Below are positions 1-15,090 of a DNA stretch of 64,000 bases, piece by piece. The notes below the pieces were generated by a model that was not told the origin of the DNA, searched no databases, and was given only the letters and a program-made list of their open reading frames with translations. Origin of the DNA: Stereocaulon alpinum (Eukaryota > Ascomycota > Lecanoromycetes > Lecanorales > Stereocaulaceae); contig JAEUBA010000045.1 in assembly GCA_018257865.1 (NCBI GenBank), positions 124,001-188,000 of the forward strand. The letters are read 5' to 3'. Within the stretch, counting starts at the first letter, position 1, and every line of letters starts with the position of its first letter. The position numbers and the translations under genes were made by a program.

Positions 1-3000
1 AGTATACTTTAGCGTATACTCTTATAAGGTAGTATATAAGTATAATATTACGCGTATTATTAGAGTTTTTTAAGTATAGGTATTAATATAAAAGTAGTTA
101 AGGGTTTTAAAAAAATAGGGATTTAGCTTTCTTTAGGATATACTAATTATTTAATTAGTAGGTACCTACTTATTAAGTAGGTAGTACTCTTTATTAATAG
201 GTAGCTTACTAAGCTTAGCCTTAGTCTAAAAGAATAGGTAAGATATAACGCTTTATAGTAGAGGGGGTATTAATCCTATTTTATATTATAGCTCGCCTAA
301 AGGTAATTATAGGAGAAGGTAGCTTTAAAGGAAACTACCTTATATTAGGATTTAGCTAATAGGCTACGCTTAGTATCTAGAAAATAGGACGAAGAAGAAA
401 GGAAAGAGCTAGTAAGCTTATAAGCTTAAATACCCCTAGGGCTAGCTCGCCGCTAGTCCCTATCTAAGAATTATATTAACTAGTATACTAAGCTATCTCT
501 ATACTAATACGCCACCTCTATACTAGTAGTAGGGCCTCTAGATTAGGATTATAACAACTATAAAGATAGCTATTAGTATATAAGATAATTAAATAGTATC
601 TCTATATATTAGTTTTGGCTACTAGAGCCGTTACTACTATTATTATAGCCTAATTCTATATAAGTATAAGATAGTTCTATTCTTCTCTAGCTATTATACT
701 ACTTCTATTAGGTACTAAGCTCTTAATATAAGCTAAGAGCTTAGCACTACGGTTAGACTATACTATAATAAAGGAATACTATAATAGAGGAACTATAATA
801 GTTCCCCTAGGATTAAGATTCTTAAAGGACGGGAGTATATTATTACCTAACTAAAGGCTTATCCTATATAAAGTCTAACTAACTATATAAGCCCTAGAAT
901 AAAAAGTTAAGAGTCTCCTAAAATATAGGGAGAAGATTCCTATTAACTAGTTTATTAGAGATAAGGCTGAGCTATACGCTCTAGTTATAAAATACTTATC
1001 CTTAAAAAACTAGGAAGTTCCTTAGTAAGTAGGCCGCTTAAAGGAACTAGCTGAAAGATTAAATAAGTTACCTTAACTAAATTATATAATAATATTAGGT
1101 TCCGGTTTTAGGTAAAGGTTAATAGTATTTTAGTAAGGGTTATTATTAATAGTAGATTAAGTAAGAATTTAATTAAACTAAGTTTTATAAGGAAATATAA
1201 TTTACCTAAACGAAAACGCGAGCTATACGCGTTAACGAACTTTAATAGATTAATAATAGAAACTATTAATAGAAGTACTAAAATACTTAACCTAAGAATA
1301 AGATAAAGATATAAAAAGTATACCTTTAATTTAGTATTAGAAGGGGTTAATAATATTATCTTAGAAATCCTATAGCTAAAGAAAGCTAACCTATTAATAG
1401 AATAGGGTTCTTAGAATATTATATTTATAGATAGTATACTAAATAGGGTTCTACTAATCTAAGAATATAAATCTCTCTTAATAGTAGTATAAACCTAAGA
1501 GGAGATAAAGGATAATTTTAAGTTAGGAAATATTATAGTATTATAGAGTTAAGTTAGACTTATAAGCGAGACTACTACTATAAAAATCCTAAATAAATAC
1601 GTAGAATTTAGAACCCTATTCTAGGAAGAGAGTATTAATAAAGCTTTTCCTAAGTACTAACTATAAGACTATAAGATTAAACTAATCTTAGATAAAGAAC
1701 TTATAAAAAAGCTAATATACCTACTATTATAAGATAAAGCTATTACTCTTATAAAGTATATTAAAGAAAATAAATAGAAGGGGTTTATTTAAAAATCTTA
1801 ATTATCTATAGGATATCCTATCCTATTTATACCTAAACCGAGTAGAGAATTATATCTATATATAGATTATAGAGTACTTAATAATATAACTATAAAGAAT
1901 AGTTATCCCTTACTATTAATAGGAGAGCTTTAAGATAAACTCTAAGATAAGAAATAATTTACTAAGTTTAATATTCTAGGAGTATTTAACTAAATATATA
2001 TAAAAAAGGGCGATAAGTAGAAGATAGCTTTCTATATAAGATAGGGTCTCTATAAATATCTTATAATATTATTTAGGTTAATAAATATACCTATAATATT
2101 TTAGGTATTTATTAATAATATCCTAAAAGAATATTTAGACGACTTCGTCCTAGTATATATTAATAATATACTTATATACTTAGATATATATAAGAAATAT
2201 ATTAAGTAGGTATAGAAGGTACTAAAAAAGCTTAAGTAAGTAGGACTACGCTTAAAGTTATTAAAGTATAAATTTTACTAGAAAAGAGTTAAGTTTTTAA
2301 GGTTTATTATCTCTAACTAAGGATTAGAGATAGACTTAGAAAAGGTAAAAAGTATAATTAAGTAGCCTATACCTATAAATAAGAAAGAAGTATAATTATT
2401 TCTAAGCTTTATAAATTTCTATCGAAAGTTTATTTATAGATATTTAAAAACTACTATACCTCTTACTAGCTTAACCCGTAATAAAGTATTATTTATATAA
2501 TTAAAGGAAGTAGAGGTATCCTTTAGAATCTTTTAGAAGTAGTTCGCTTCTAGTTTAATATTATATTAGTTTAACTTAGAGTCGCCTATTCGTCTCTATA
2601 CTAATACCTCCGATAGAGTAATTAGAGTAGTAATTAGCTAACTATCTATAAATAATAGCCCTAATATAGGAAAAATAGGGAAAATAGGTATTACTTATTA
2701 TTAGTACCCTATAGCCTTCTATAGTAGGAAGTTACTAAACGCTAAAACTAGATATCTAATATATAATAAGGAGTTACTTACTATTATAGACGTATTTCGT
2801 ATTTAGAAGGTTTATCTAGAAGGAACTAAGTACTAGGTTTAAGTTTTAATAGATTATAAAAACTTAATATTCTTTCTATTAACTAAGAAGCTTAATAGAC
2901 GTCTAGCTTAATAGTATAAGGAGTTATTAATATTTAATTTTAGAATAGAATATATTAAGGGTAGCGAGAATAATACTATAGATATACTTAGTAGAAGAGC

Positions 3001-3456
3001 TAATTATATATTAAATATTTAGTAGAGTTCTAGAATAGTTCTAACGCGTTATAAGGATAGCTTATTAAGACCTAATATAGCTAGGCTATATATAGTAGTA
3101 ATAATAACTATTAATAGCGAAGATTTAATTAAGAGGATACTAGAAGACTTATTAAAAGATAAAGTTATATCTAAGATCTATAAAGATATTAATAGCTATA
3201 ACTTATTTAGAAAAATAGATCTAAGACTATTAACCTTTTAAGAATAGATTTATATCCCTATAGGTATTTAAGGAGAAATTTTTAGGATTTACTATAAAGT
3301 AGAGAGCTCCGGTAGATATTAAGGGATTAAGAAGATACTTAAAAAGATATCTTATAACTTCTACTTTCCCTAGATATAAAAATATATCGAGGATTATATT
3401 AATAAACATAATATATATATTAGGACGAAGTATTCCTAATATAAGCTTTATAGAGA
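1..3456 (+). mobile_element. Ty3/gypsy element A, left part (RIP-inactivated, 5' end outside window)
   Basis: Plus-strand gag-pol of an LTR retrotransposon, riddled with TAA/TAG where Gln or Trp codons once stood. Reading through those stops gives reverse transcriptase: a VDYR-like block near 1860-1875 and the active-site box YLDDF near 2131-2146. An RNase H start (LYT.TSDR) lies near 2600, and the integrase zinc-binding region near 3240-3450. Homology stops abruptly at 3456 in the integrase and resumes at 15448, because element B sits between. Compared with B, about 1.1 kb (5' LTR and start of gag) lies left of the window. CpA and TpG are almost absent; I find none in roughly the first 500 bases. 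No intact reading frame survives. Confidence 0.9.
3452..3456. repeat. Target site duplication of element B, left copy
   Basis: AGAGA directly left of the first LTR of element B. The same five bases follow the second LTR at 15448-15452. The uninterrupted homologous site in B's own integrase (around 10853-10864, minus strand) carries the sequence once, so this is a true insertion duplication. Confidence 0.9.
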
Positions 3457-3813
3457 TATAACGGGGTAGTTTAACTCCTACGGGTAAATCATACAGTATA
3501 TTAAGCACTAGAAGGTAATAGAGATAGATAGTTATTAAATTATCTTAAACTAAGACTCCTCTCTATTATATAAGTTAAATATAAGGAGATAAGAAAATAT
3601 TCTACTAAAGGAAAACCCTTCCTTATATATTTACCTTAATTATACTAAGCCCTAATATAATCTAGGTGATTTAGCCCTATATCTACTATATTACCCTATA
3701 ATCTACCTAATATATTCTAGATTACTTATATTACTAAGTCCTCTCCTAAGTATCCTTTACCTACTAACCCTATTATATACCTTACCTATAACCTTACGGG
3801 GTTACCTATAATA
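3457..3813 (-). repeat. LTR of element B (3' LTR)
   Basis: A 357-bp long terminal repeat, nearly identical to 15091-15447 and, in reverse complement, to 17066-17420. Its ends read TATAACGGGG and CCTATAATA, as expected for TG...CA termini after RIP changed TG to TA and CA to TA. Confidence 0.9.
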
Positions 3814-4491
3814 TAATCCCCTTATTTAGTTATTTTTATCCTAAAAGTAACTTAATAACTTAAGTATTTCTTCCTTATACTAAGGATTAAGAAGCTAACG
3901 AACTCCCTTACTTATTATTATTAGTTAGTCCTAAAACTTAGGATAGCTTTCTTATTAAAATACTCCTATATATAGTATACTAACTTAGGTCTCCTATATT
4001 ATACGGGGGAAGTATTTAACTAATATATTAAGTATATTCGTAGTAGTAATAAGTATAAGCTATCTCCGCTTAATATTCTTAAGTAGAAATAGATAGAGGA
4101 ATAGTATACTAAATTATATAGTAAGGAGGATAAAGCCTTTATAAAGCTTTCTCGCCTATAGAAGTAGATTTAAAGGATTAAGGTAAACTAAGCGAAAATA
4201 GTCTAATAAGAGGTAAAGAATATTAAGTTCCTTAAGAAAAAAGAGGAAAGGGAGAAGGAAGCTACTACTTCTAAAGTCCTAAATAACCTATTATCCTTTA
4301 ATATAGGCGAGATTAACTTTTCTAAGTAGGATCCCCTAACTACGGATTTTATTTTTAAAACTACTCTAGCCTCTTAAGGTAGTTAAGCGTAAATAGTAAT
4401 TCCTATATATTTTCTAATTAATTATAGTCTAACTACTTTATTAGATACCTCTTCTTCCCCTTAATTATCTAGTAATCTAGAATTTCCTTAA

Positions 4492-4505
4492 TATTATACT
4501 CTTTA
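4492..4505. repeat. Target site duplication of the LINE, left copy
   Basis: TATTATACTCTTTA, repeated exactly at 9922-9935. Element A has the uninterrupted version (with one RIP-type difference) on the opposite strand near 16370-16385, which confirms the insertion point just downstream of pol. Confidence 0.88.
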
Positions 4506-7500
4506 ATTAATTGATTGATTTATACGCCTATTCTAGTATCTATATATACTAATAAGGGTGTTCTCTTATATTATTAGGAAATCTAGGGGGGGGTTAAAGG
4601 CCCTCTAGACGTAAAAGAAACCTTTCTAGAGTTACCCCTTCTAGCTAAAAACTTTCGCTTATTAGCTTACTTATTATCCTACTCCGCTTATCTAACCTTA
4701 CCGCTAGGCTCTATAATACTAGTAATAATAATCTCCGCTACCCTAATAGGCCCTATAATACTTTAGTAGCTCCGCCGCCTTTAGCTTCTACTTATACTTA
4801 GGCTTCTTTATCTTTAGGGTTTTTATTACTAGTTCTACTCTAATAAGGAGTTTAGACTAGGAGAGCTATTCCTTAGTAAGTTAATATTATATTAGGAATC
4901 CTAACCTAACTAGTTATCTTATAGCTACTCTTATACTAATAACCTTAGCTAGTATAGTCCTAATATTATAAGTCTCTACCTCTTTAATAAGCTCCCTTTA
5001 AGTATTATTAAGCTTTAGGTAGTATAGGAGAATATACTTTATATTCTAATTCCTTTATCTATAACTATAGTAGGTACTGCGGACCCTTAGTACTTTTATT
5101 TTATAAAGGAAGTAGTTAAACCTATTCTTTCTACTTTAGAGTTAGACTACTATCGAGCTTTCCGCCTTCCTAAGCTTTAGGTAGTAGTTATACCTTCCTT
5201 TAAATAATAGTTTATTCTATATAGGTATATAAGAGTACTTAGGGATAGTATCTTTATATACCTCCTACTACTTAATCTACTTCGCTATTATCTAGCCTTA
5301 TATCTTCTTAACTAGGACGCCTATATCTTAATACTCCTTAATATCTATTTTTAGGTTATACTAATATACCTTCCTCCTTATTACTATTACTACTTAATCC
5401 TAATCCTTTACCTTAAGCTCCCGTAGGGCCTATTCTTCCTTTTTTAGTAATAAGGTTAGGCGTATTAGGCGCGTCCTTCCTCTCCTTCCCTATAATCTCC
5501 TATAGATTAAGCGGTTACCTTCGATTATTAAGGGGTATACTCCCTTTAGTACCTAGTATCTTATAACTAAGGCGTCTAGATAAGTTTAGATAAGTATAAT
5601 AACTACCTCTACTTCTAAAACTTAGACTAGTATTACCTTATATACTTTAAATACTATTTATAGGTAGTTATTCTATATTATCGCGAGCGTTTTAATATAC
5701 TTTTCTATAGCTCCCCGCCCCTTAGTAGGGGTATACTATATTAGAGTAGCGAATATAAGTATAGGCCTTACCGCTATACTATATATCTTTCTATACTTCT
5801 TAAATATAGCTCTCTAAGTTAACCCTACTAAGTACTTAATCGCCTAGGCTTAAGTAGCGGCCTTTACCTTTACCTACGCTATATATAGGCCCTAGCGGAG
5901 TTTAGTATTAATATATAACCCTAAGACCCTAATACTCGCTTCTAGCTTAACCTCTATATTACTAAATTATACCGTCTCCTTTATATTAAACCTTTTAGGG
6001 GCGTATAATAGATATACTAGTTTATACTTCTAAGGTATAAATATCGCCCTATATATTTTCGCCTATATTTAGTAGAGCTTATAGGCCTATTTTAGCTACC
6101 TATAGTTCGTTTCCGTTATCTTACTATATACTAGTAAGTATATATTATCTACGAATCCTCCTACTTATACTAGGATTTTTACTTTTAAGTATACTTTAAT
6201 TAGTAGTATATTAAAGAAGAGAAATAGAATTAGTAATATAGGTAATCCTTATAGAATCTTAGTCTTTACTACCTCTACTAAGCTAGTTTTACCTCTTAGA
6301 GTAATTAATATTACTCTATCTTTAAGGAAGCTTATAGTCTACTAAATAATTCCCTTAAGGATTCCTTTTATCTTTAGGTTATAGAGTAGCCTTTTATAGG
6401 ATATATTATTAAATACCCCTATTATATTTAGTAATAGTAGGCTCACTACGTTATCTTTACCTTAGTTCTATATTATATAGACTAAATCTATAATAGTCTC
6501 TAAGGCTATTTCTACTAAGCGTCTCTTTCTACCCTCTATCTAGTATTTTAGGAGTAAGTAATTCCTTTTAGCTATTCTACTAAGACGTTTCGCTATTACT
6601 ATCTCTAATACTTTTCTAAGTATATCTAGTAATATAATAAGCTAGTATACCTTAAGCTTCGAATAGTTAGTCTTTTTTAGTTTCTTTAATATTACTATAT
6701 TCGCCTCCTAAAACTTCTTTAGGTAATATCTATAGTCTAAGTATACTTAAAATATCCTTCTAAATATCTCTATTATCTCTATATATACTACTCTTAGGAA
6801 CCTATTTAGGATCTCTAAGATCCTTAAGGTCTTATCTACCGCTAGGTACTAAATTATATCTTTTACCTCCTTTAAGGTAATCTCGCTATCTATCGCTATA
6901 GGTTCTAAGTAGTCAGCCCCTTTTATATCTATTAAGTTTATTAGGGGTAGGGATAGGAAGAGGACCCTCCTTAGGGCCTCTATCTTCCCCTTAAAGTCTA
7001 TTACTTTATTCCTATTTCCGTCTTTAATAGCTAGGAATTATAGTAGCTCTTTAGGTTATATACTTTTTTCCCTTCCCTACTTAGTAAGTTACTATACTCC
7101 TCTTAGCCTTAGTAATATTTTATAGACTCCCTCTCTAAAAGCTATTATCTTAGCCTTCTATAGGGTAGTAACCTTTTCCCTTTTAGCCTAATAGAGGGCT
7201 TCCTTAGTTTCTGCGTTTCTACTATAATAGTAGGCCTTAAGCGCTACCTATAATACTTTAGTTACCCTTATATATACCCTATTCTAATATAGCTTAGCCC
7301 CTACGTACGGTTCCTTATATAGAATAGTATCTTCTATTACCTCTTATAGTATAGCTATAAGCCTATTAATATACTAGTTAATAGTATCTTTAGAGTTTAC
7401 TAAGTACTAGCTTATTACTTTATTTAAGATCTTTATATATTTCTAGATTTCCTCCTTAGTTACCTTTACCTCTATCCTTTTCTAAGCCCTCTTCTAGCGT

Positions 7501-9921
7501 ATTAGGCGTTCGCTCTATATCTATTCTAGCTTTATAATAATTAGTATATAGTCTAATCCTATATTAAGGTTATTCCTCACCCTATACTTTACTATTATAT
7601 TATACGCGCCTTCGGTTAGGAATATAAGGTTAATAGTACTCTCTAAGCCCCTATTCTACTATATAACTACCTTCTCTAGTAGTCCTAAAACTATACCTCT
7701 CTCTCCTACTACCTCTAGCAGCTCGTCTGCTATAGCGTAGTATATTATTCGTCTTAGGTTATTTTAGTATAGGTAGTATAGGTTAAAGTCTCCTATAACT
7801 ATATATTTACCCTTATTCCCTAGCGCTTCCTCTAGTTTTAGGATAATTATTAGACTATCCTTTAATATATAGCTTACTAGTAAGGGGTTATAGACGTTAT
7901 ATACCTATACCCTCTCCCCTAGTAGCCCTCTAGTATTCTTTATCCTATCCTTAATATCCTTCTAGGTCCTTATAACTTAGATCTATAATAAGTATAAGTT
8001 ACCTCCTTAGTATTCTACCCCCTAGTTATTAGGATCTATTCTCTTATTTATATAGAAATATATCCTAGCCTTTAGGTCTCCTCTATAAACTAAGTAGAAT
8101 CTACTTATACTCGTATTATATAAGGTTCTATTTATTAGGTTATATACTAGCTCTTAGATCGCTAATACGTCTATATCTTTTACGTCTTTATTTTTAAGAA
8201 GTAGTACTATTACTATATCCTTCTTCCTCTATATATTATACTATAGTATTTTTAGGTAGGGTATATCCCTTATTAGGTAAGGGCCGCTTAGATATTCTCC
8301 TATATTTAGGTAGTCTTAGTAGTCTTTACTACTTCTAAAGTCTACCTAAGGGTATTCGTTAGACTAATCCTCTCTATAGATAGGGGCTATTACCCTTACT
8401 CCGCCTTAGAGAGGGTTATTAATTATCCCCTCTTTACTACCTCCTTAGTTCCTTTCTAAAGCTTATCTATTATATCCTCTAATACCTTCCTCTTCCCTTT
8501 AGAGATTACTTTATACTACCCTTTTAAGCTAGTCCTTTTTAGTATCGCTAGCGTAGGCTCTACTAGGTATTACTTTAGGGTCTCTTTAAAGTATTTTAGC
8601 TTACGCTTAATTCTCTACTTAATATTAGTTTTCTCCTTTTATTAGATTAAATAGGTTTTACTCTATACTAAGTACTCCCCTTTATATACTACGTACTTAG
8701 GCTTACTACTAACTCTTTCTATATAATTATTAGTGCTATAGTTTTAGGCGTATATCCTATAGTAGGTAGGGTACTTATACGCCTTAGTAATATATTTATA
8801 CCTATAGTAGTTAAAGTACTACTTAGGGGCGACCTCTCTCTCTTAGTAATTATAGAAGAGAAGGCTATTCTCTACTACTATTCCTTCTATAATAAGTTAG
8901 TTTACTACTTCTAGGCTTAGGACCTTAATTATTATTATAGAGAACCTCTTCTCCCTCTTAAGTATATTTAGCTTTAACGTAAATATAGGCTACTTAGCCT
9001 TTATTATCTCTAACTCTAAGTAGAGCTTTCTATTATCTTTCTTTAAAGTTTTAAAGACCCCCTATTAATCCTTTATATCTATTATCTTTTCTACTCTATA
9101 GACTACTATTATTACTATCTTTTAGAGTACCCTTACTAAACTATAGAGTCTCCTTACCTACCTATTATCCTTTTCTAGCTCTTCTCTAGCCTTTATTAAG
9201 GCTATCTAGAGGATAATATCCCCCCCTATAGTTCTCTTCGCTATAATAATCTCCCTAGTCGCCCCTCCTACCCTCCTAAATATTTATACTAGTTAGGGGA
9301 GGGTTACTATAGCTATCTATATCTTTTCGCTATTATTATTAATCCTAACTATTATCTACTTCGCTTTCTTAATATCTTCCGCCTTAGGTATAGCTAGGTA
9401 GATAGTATTCTAGCCCCTTTAGGCTATATAGGCTACGTCCGCCTAGCTGTTATTTACCCTTCTAGTTAGGTAGTCCTTACGCGTTAATTAGCTGCGGTAT
9501 TCCTTTATAGTATATCTCTTAGCTATATTCTCCTATATATACTCTATAATCCTCTTTACTACGTTTTAGAAGAAGCTTTATATAGTTTTATTTATATTCG
9601 TTTATAGCGTCCCCTAGACCTTTTCTATAAACTTTAGTAGCGCCTACTCTATAGCCTTTATATACTATACTCTTTTATTAGTCCTTTCTCTACCTTAAGG
9701 GCCTTATAGTCTTCCTATAGGCTTCTACTACTATCGCTATCGCTCTATTATCGCGTTAGGATACGTACCCTATCTACCTTTATTACTAATAACCCCCTTC
9801 TCTCCTCCCCCTCTATCTTATATTATTTTACTAGGTTTATAACCTAGTATAATCGCTCGTCTAGCCTAGTAGGCCTACTCGCCCGTCGTACTCGTCGTTA
9901 TCGCTATCTCGCTTAGTAATC
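4506..9921 (-). mobile_element. Non-LTR retrotransposon (LINE, Tad1-like), RIP-inactivated
   Basis: A 5.4-kb insertion in element B, flanked by a 14-bp duplication. Translating the minus strand through RIP stops gives a CCHC zinc-knuckle block (CFNCYRY..ITKAYKYP) near 8763-8825, an endonuclease motif YIVIGDFNL near 7790-7820, and a reverse-transcriptase box FVDN (from FVDD) followed by a TE.NCR-like block near 6110-6170. The order gag-like ORF, endonuclease, RT is that of fungal Tad1-type LINEs. The 3' end (at 4506) is a short A/T-rich tail rather than an LTR. No frame is intact. The Tad1 assignment rests on motif order and wording, not on a tree. Confidence 0.82.
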
Positions 9922-9935
9922 TATTATACTCTTTA
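9922..9935. repeat. Target site duplication of the LINE, right copy
   Basis: TATTATACTCTTTA, identical to 4492-4505. Element B homology resumes directly to its right. Confidence 0.88.
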
Positions 9936-12900
9936 TTATCCTAATCTAAGAGTAACGGTGCGGTCCTTAGTAGTATTTTAGGGTCTACTTTCTTAAGTAA
10001 TAATATATAGAATACTAGGTACTTCCTTATTAATTATAGGAGGTCTAGTATATAGTTTATATCCCCTTTATATTCCTTTATAAGGAACGGTCCTAGCTTT
10101 ATATAATTAAGCTTATTACTAGGCCTATTAGTTTTAAAATTTCTATAAAGAAGATATACCCTATCCCCTTTAGAAATATTCGGTCCTATTAAATATTTTT
10201 AATTATAATATATCGCTAAGTAGTTACTTAGGAACTATAAGTCCTTCTATAATTCTTAATAGATTCTTACTATTTCTTTAGTAGTAATAGCTACCCTCTA
10301 TACCTTTAATTTAATTCCCTTTAGTAATAGGGTCGTATATAGTTCGAACCTATAATTAGCTCGAAATAGTATTATATCTATTAGGTTAGATATTAATCCG
10401 TTATATACTAACTACGCTACTAGTAGGTAGGATACCTAATCGTCCTATTAGTAGTTAATATAGCACCGAAGATATTACTCTAGTATTTAGTTAGTTCTTT
10501 CCGTCTAACTATCTATCTATAGATAAAATACTATACTTATCTTTATCTTAATTCCTATTATATCTATTAATAATCTCTAAAACTTAGAGGTAAAGAGTTT
10601 ATCTCTATCTAAGATAATCTCTTTAGGAAGCCTATAGTTAACTACTATTATTTATAAGAATATATACGCTAGATCCTTAGTATCTAATATTTCCTTATAT
10701 AGTATAAAATACGCTATCTTAGTTAAACGGTTATTAATTACTAAGATCGTATTATAGTATATACCTATTAGTCGTTCCTTTAACTTTAGGAGTTTAATAA
10801 TAAAATCCTATATAATACTTTTCTATAGACTATCTAGGATCGCTAGTAATTTCAACTCTCTATAAGGCTTATATTAGGAATACTTCGTTCTAATATATAT
10901 ATTATATTTATTAATATAATCCTTAATATACTTTTATATCTAAGGAAAGTAGAAGTTATAAGATATTTTCTTAAGTATCTTCTTAATCCCCTAATATCTA
11001 CTAAAGCTCTCTACTTTATAGTAAATCCTAAAAATTTCTCCTTAAGTACCTATAGGGATATAAATCCGTTCTTAAAAGGTTAGTAATCCTAAATCTATTT
11101 TTCTAAATAAGTTATAGCTATTAATATCTTTATAAATCTTAAATATAACTTTATCCTTTAATAAGTCTTCTAATATCCTCTTAGTTAAATCTTCGCTATT
11201 AATAGTTATTATTACTACTATATATAGTCTAGCTATATTAGGTTGTAATAATCTATCCTAGTAATACGTTAGAACTATCTTAGAACTCTACTAAATATTT
11301 AATATATAGTTAGCTCTCCTACTAAGTATATCTATAGTATTATTTTTACTACCCTTAATATATTCAATTCTAAAATTAAATGTTAATAACTCTTTATACT
11401 ACTAAGCTAGACGTCTATTAAGCTCCTTAATTAATAGGAAGAATATTAAGTTCTTATAGTCTATTAAGACCTAAACCTAGTACTTAGTTCCTTTTAGATA
11501 AACCTTCTAAATACGAAATACGTCTATAATAGTAAGTAATTCCTTATTATATATTAGATATCTAGTTTTAGCGTCTAGTAACTTCCTACTATAGAAGGCT
11601 ATAGGGTGCTAATAATTAGTAATACCTATTTTCCCTATTTTTCCTATGTTAGGGCTATTATTTATAGATAGTTAGCTAATTACTACTCTAATTACTCCGT
11701 CGGAGGTATTAGTATAGAGGCGAATAGGCGACTCTAGGTCGAACTAATATAATATTAGACTAGAAGCGAACTACTTTTAAAGGGTCCTAAAGGATACCTC
11801 TACTTCCTCTAACTATATAAATAATACTTTATTATAGGTTAAGCTAGTAAGAGGTATAGTAGTTTTTAAATATCTATAGATAAATTTTCGATAGAAATTC
11901 ATAAAACTAAGAAATAATTATATCTCTTTCTTATTTATAGGTATAAGCTACTTAACTATACTTTTTACCTTTTCTAAGTCTATCTCTAGTCCTTAGTTAG
12001 AGATAATAAACCCTAAAAACTTAACTCTTTTCTAGTAAAATTTATACTTTAATAACTTTAAGTATAGTCCTACTTACTTAAGCTTTTTTAGTACCTTCTA
12101 TACCTACTTAATATATTCCTTATATATATCTAAGTATATAAGTATATTATTAATATATACTAGGACGAAGTCGTCTAAATATTCTTTTAGGATATTATCG
12201 ATAAATACCTAAAATATTATAGGTATATTTATTAACCTAAATAATATTATAAGATATTTATAGAGACCCTATCTTATATAGAAAGCTATCTTCTACTTAT
12301 TACCCTTTTTTATATATATTTAGTTAAATACTCCTAAAATATTAAACTTAGTAAACTATTTCTTACCTTAAAGCTTATCTTAAAGCTCTCCTATTAATAA
12401 TAAGGGATAACTATTCTTTATAGTTATATTATTAAGTGCTCTATAATCTATATATAGATATAATTCTCTACTTAGTTTAGGTATAAATAGGATAGGATAT
12501 TCTATAGGTAATTAAGATTTTTAAATAAACCCCTTCTATTTATTTTCTTTAATATACTTTATAAGAGTAACGGCTTTATCTTATAATAGCAGGTATATTA
12601 GCTTCTTTATAAGTTCTTTACTTAGGATTAGTTTAATCTTATAGTCCTATAGTTAATATTTAGGAAGGGCTTTATTAATACTCTCTTTTTAGAATAGAGT
12701 TCCGAATTCTATATATTTATTTAGAATTTTTATAGTAGTAGTCTTATTTATAAGTCTAACTTAACTCTATAGTACTATAATATTTCCTAACTTAAAATTA
12801 TCCTTTATCTCCTCTTAGGTTTATACTACTACTAAGAGAGATTTATATTCTTAGACTAATAGAACTCTATTTAGTATACTATCTATAAATATAATATTCT

Positions 12901-15090
12901 AAGAACCCTATTCTATTAATAGGTTAGCTTTCTTTAGCTATAGGATTCTTAGGGTAATATTATTAACCCCTCCTAATACTAAATTAAAGGTATACTTCTT
13001 ATATCTTTATCCTATCCTTAGGTTAAGTATTTTAGTACTTTTATTAATAGTTTCTATTATTAATCTATTAAAGTTTATTAACGTATATAGCTCGCGTTTT
13101 TATATAGGTAAATTATATTTCTTTATAAAACTTAGTTTAATTAAGTCTTTACTTAATCTATTATTAATAATAACCCTTACTAGAATACTATTAACCTTTA
13201 TCTAAAACCGGAATCTAATATTATTATATAATTTAGTTAAGATAACTTATTTAACCTTTTAGCTAGTTCCTCTAAGCGGCCTAATTACTAGGGAACTTCC
13301 TAGTTTTTTAAGGATAAGTATTTTATAACTAAAGTATATAGCTTAGCCTTATCTCTAATAAACTAGTCGATAGGAATCCTTTTCTAGTATTTTAGAAAAC
13401 TCTTAACTTTTTATTCTAGGGCTTATATAGTTAGCTAGACTTTATATAGAATAAGCCTTTAGTTAGGTAGTAAAATACTCCTATCCTTTAAGAACCTTAA
13501 TCCTAAGGGAACTCTCTAATAGATTATATTCCTTAGGTCTATATACTTATCCCCTTATAATACTTTTTAGATCTTTCGGGCTACTAAGGCCTTAAATACT
13601 TTAAGTCCTTCCTTTATTCCTACTCTAGTTATTTTCTAGAAGAATTCTATAAATTTGATAATTAACGCTAATCTATTCCTATATTTTACGAGGTTTTCTC
13701 TTTCCTTATAACTTATTAATATTATTAATACTTATATTAGAAACTCTAATATAACTTTCTTAGTATATTCGTTAACTTTATCTAGCTTATTATAAAGATT
13801 AGTTACTTACTACTCTATATACTCTAATCGCTATTAATAGGATTCTAGTAGTTCTTCTTAAGTCCTTTAGGTATCTAACCTTAAAGCCTTAATTCTATTA
13901 AGGGTTTTATTATCTAATAAGGCTTCTCCCTCTATAAGCTCTCCTAACTCGCTTCTAGAGGATAGTTCTTAGTAAGGATTATTAACTTAATCTTTACTAA
14001 AGTATTCTTTACTATTTACTATAGATACTTAGTATTTTAGCTTCTAAGGATACTATCCTAATCCGTCCTTATTATTAAGATATATTTAGTATAAATTATT
14101 ATAGTAAGCCGTCTAACTTAAGTAATTATACTCCTTATTAGTTAATTATACTAGTCGTTCCGGCTACTCCTATTTATTATAGCTAGGGTATATATCCCCT
14201 ATTATAACTACCTATTCTTATTAAGGGTACTTATTCTAATAGTATCCCTTCTTATAGTATCTATAGTATTCTATATTAGATAGGTCCTTCTTTTACTTCT
14301 TTCCTTTATAAGGCTTTCTAAAGAATTTCGCTTTTATAGCTAAAATATTTTCCTTTCTCCTAAACCTAGTAACTAGACCTAAAGACTTCTATTCTATCTT
14401 TCTTTTATATAACCTATTATTAATAGAGTAGACCTTAGATACTAACTATATAAAGTTTCTAATATTTTTAGAATAAGCGAGCTTATCCTTAATATTATCC
14501 TTTAGTCCTTTTTAATATATAGTAGCTTAAGCGTCCTCTAACTATTTAAGCTAGTAGGTAATTCCTTTAAACTACGCTATATATTCTATCGCTAGTCCCT
14601 TCTATTAGAGATTTATAAGCTTTTATTCTAGCCTTCTCTCTTTAGTACTATCCCTAAAATAGAACCTTAGTAGGTTCCTAATATATATCTTATTAGAAAT
14701 AATCTTAAAGGAGTTATCCTCTATTATATTAAGGTTCTAAATTATAAGATATTCTTCTAACTAGGGTTAAAGTACTACTATTATATTACCTTTAAGGTAT
14801 AATAAGTAAAATATATTCCTAGCCTTTATAGTATAGAAGCTTAATATATTAAATACTATATATAGGTTAATTTATTAAAGAAATATATTTAACCCTCCCT
14901 TCCTACTAGAGAACTTAGTAGGGGTAGGTAGCTTTATTCCTCCTTCGCTAATAGTAATTCCGTCCTTAGGAATAGAAGCTACCTCCTTTCCCTTAAATCT
15001 ACTTATTACTTTAGATATAACGCGCTATCTCTCCCCTAAGGTAGAACCGGAAGTACTTATACTATATAGTCTAAAGTATAGTATTTAAAG

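Noticed and set aside
1..500. Mitochondrial or AT-rich organellar origin of the left block
   Set aside because: The bias is CpA/TpG-specific, retroelement proteins and paired LTRs are recognisable, and normal nuclear genes follow on the same contig.
3230..3508. Open minus-strand frame of 92 codons
   Set aside because: It lies across the element A integrase and the first B LTR, on the opposite strand of decayed pol, and arises from AT-rich composition.
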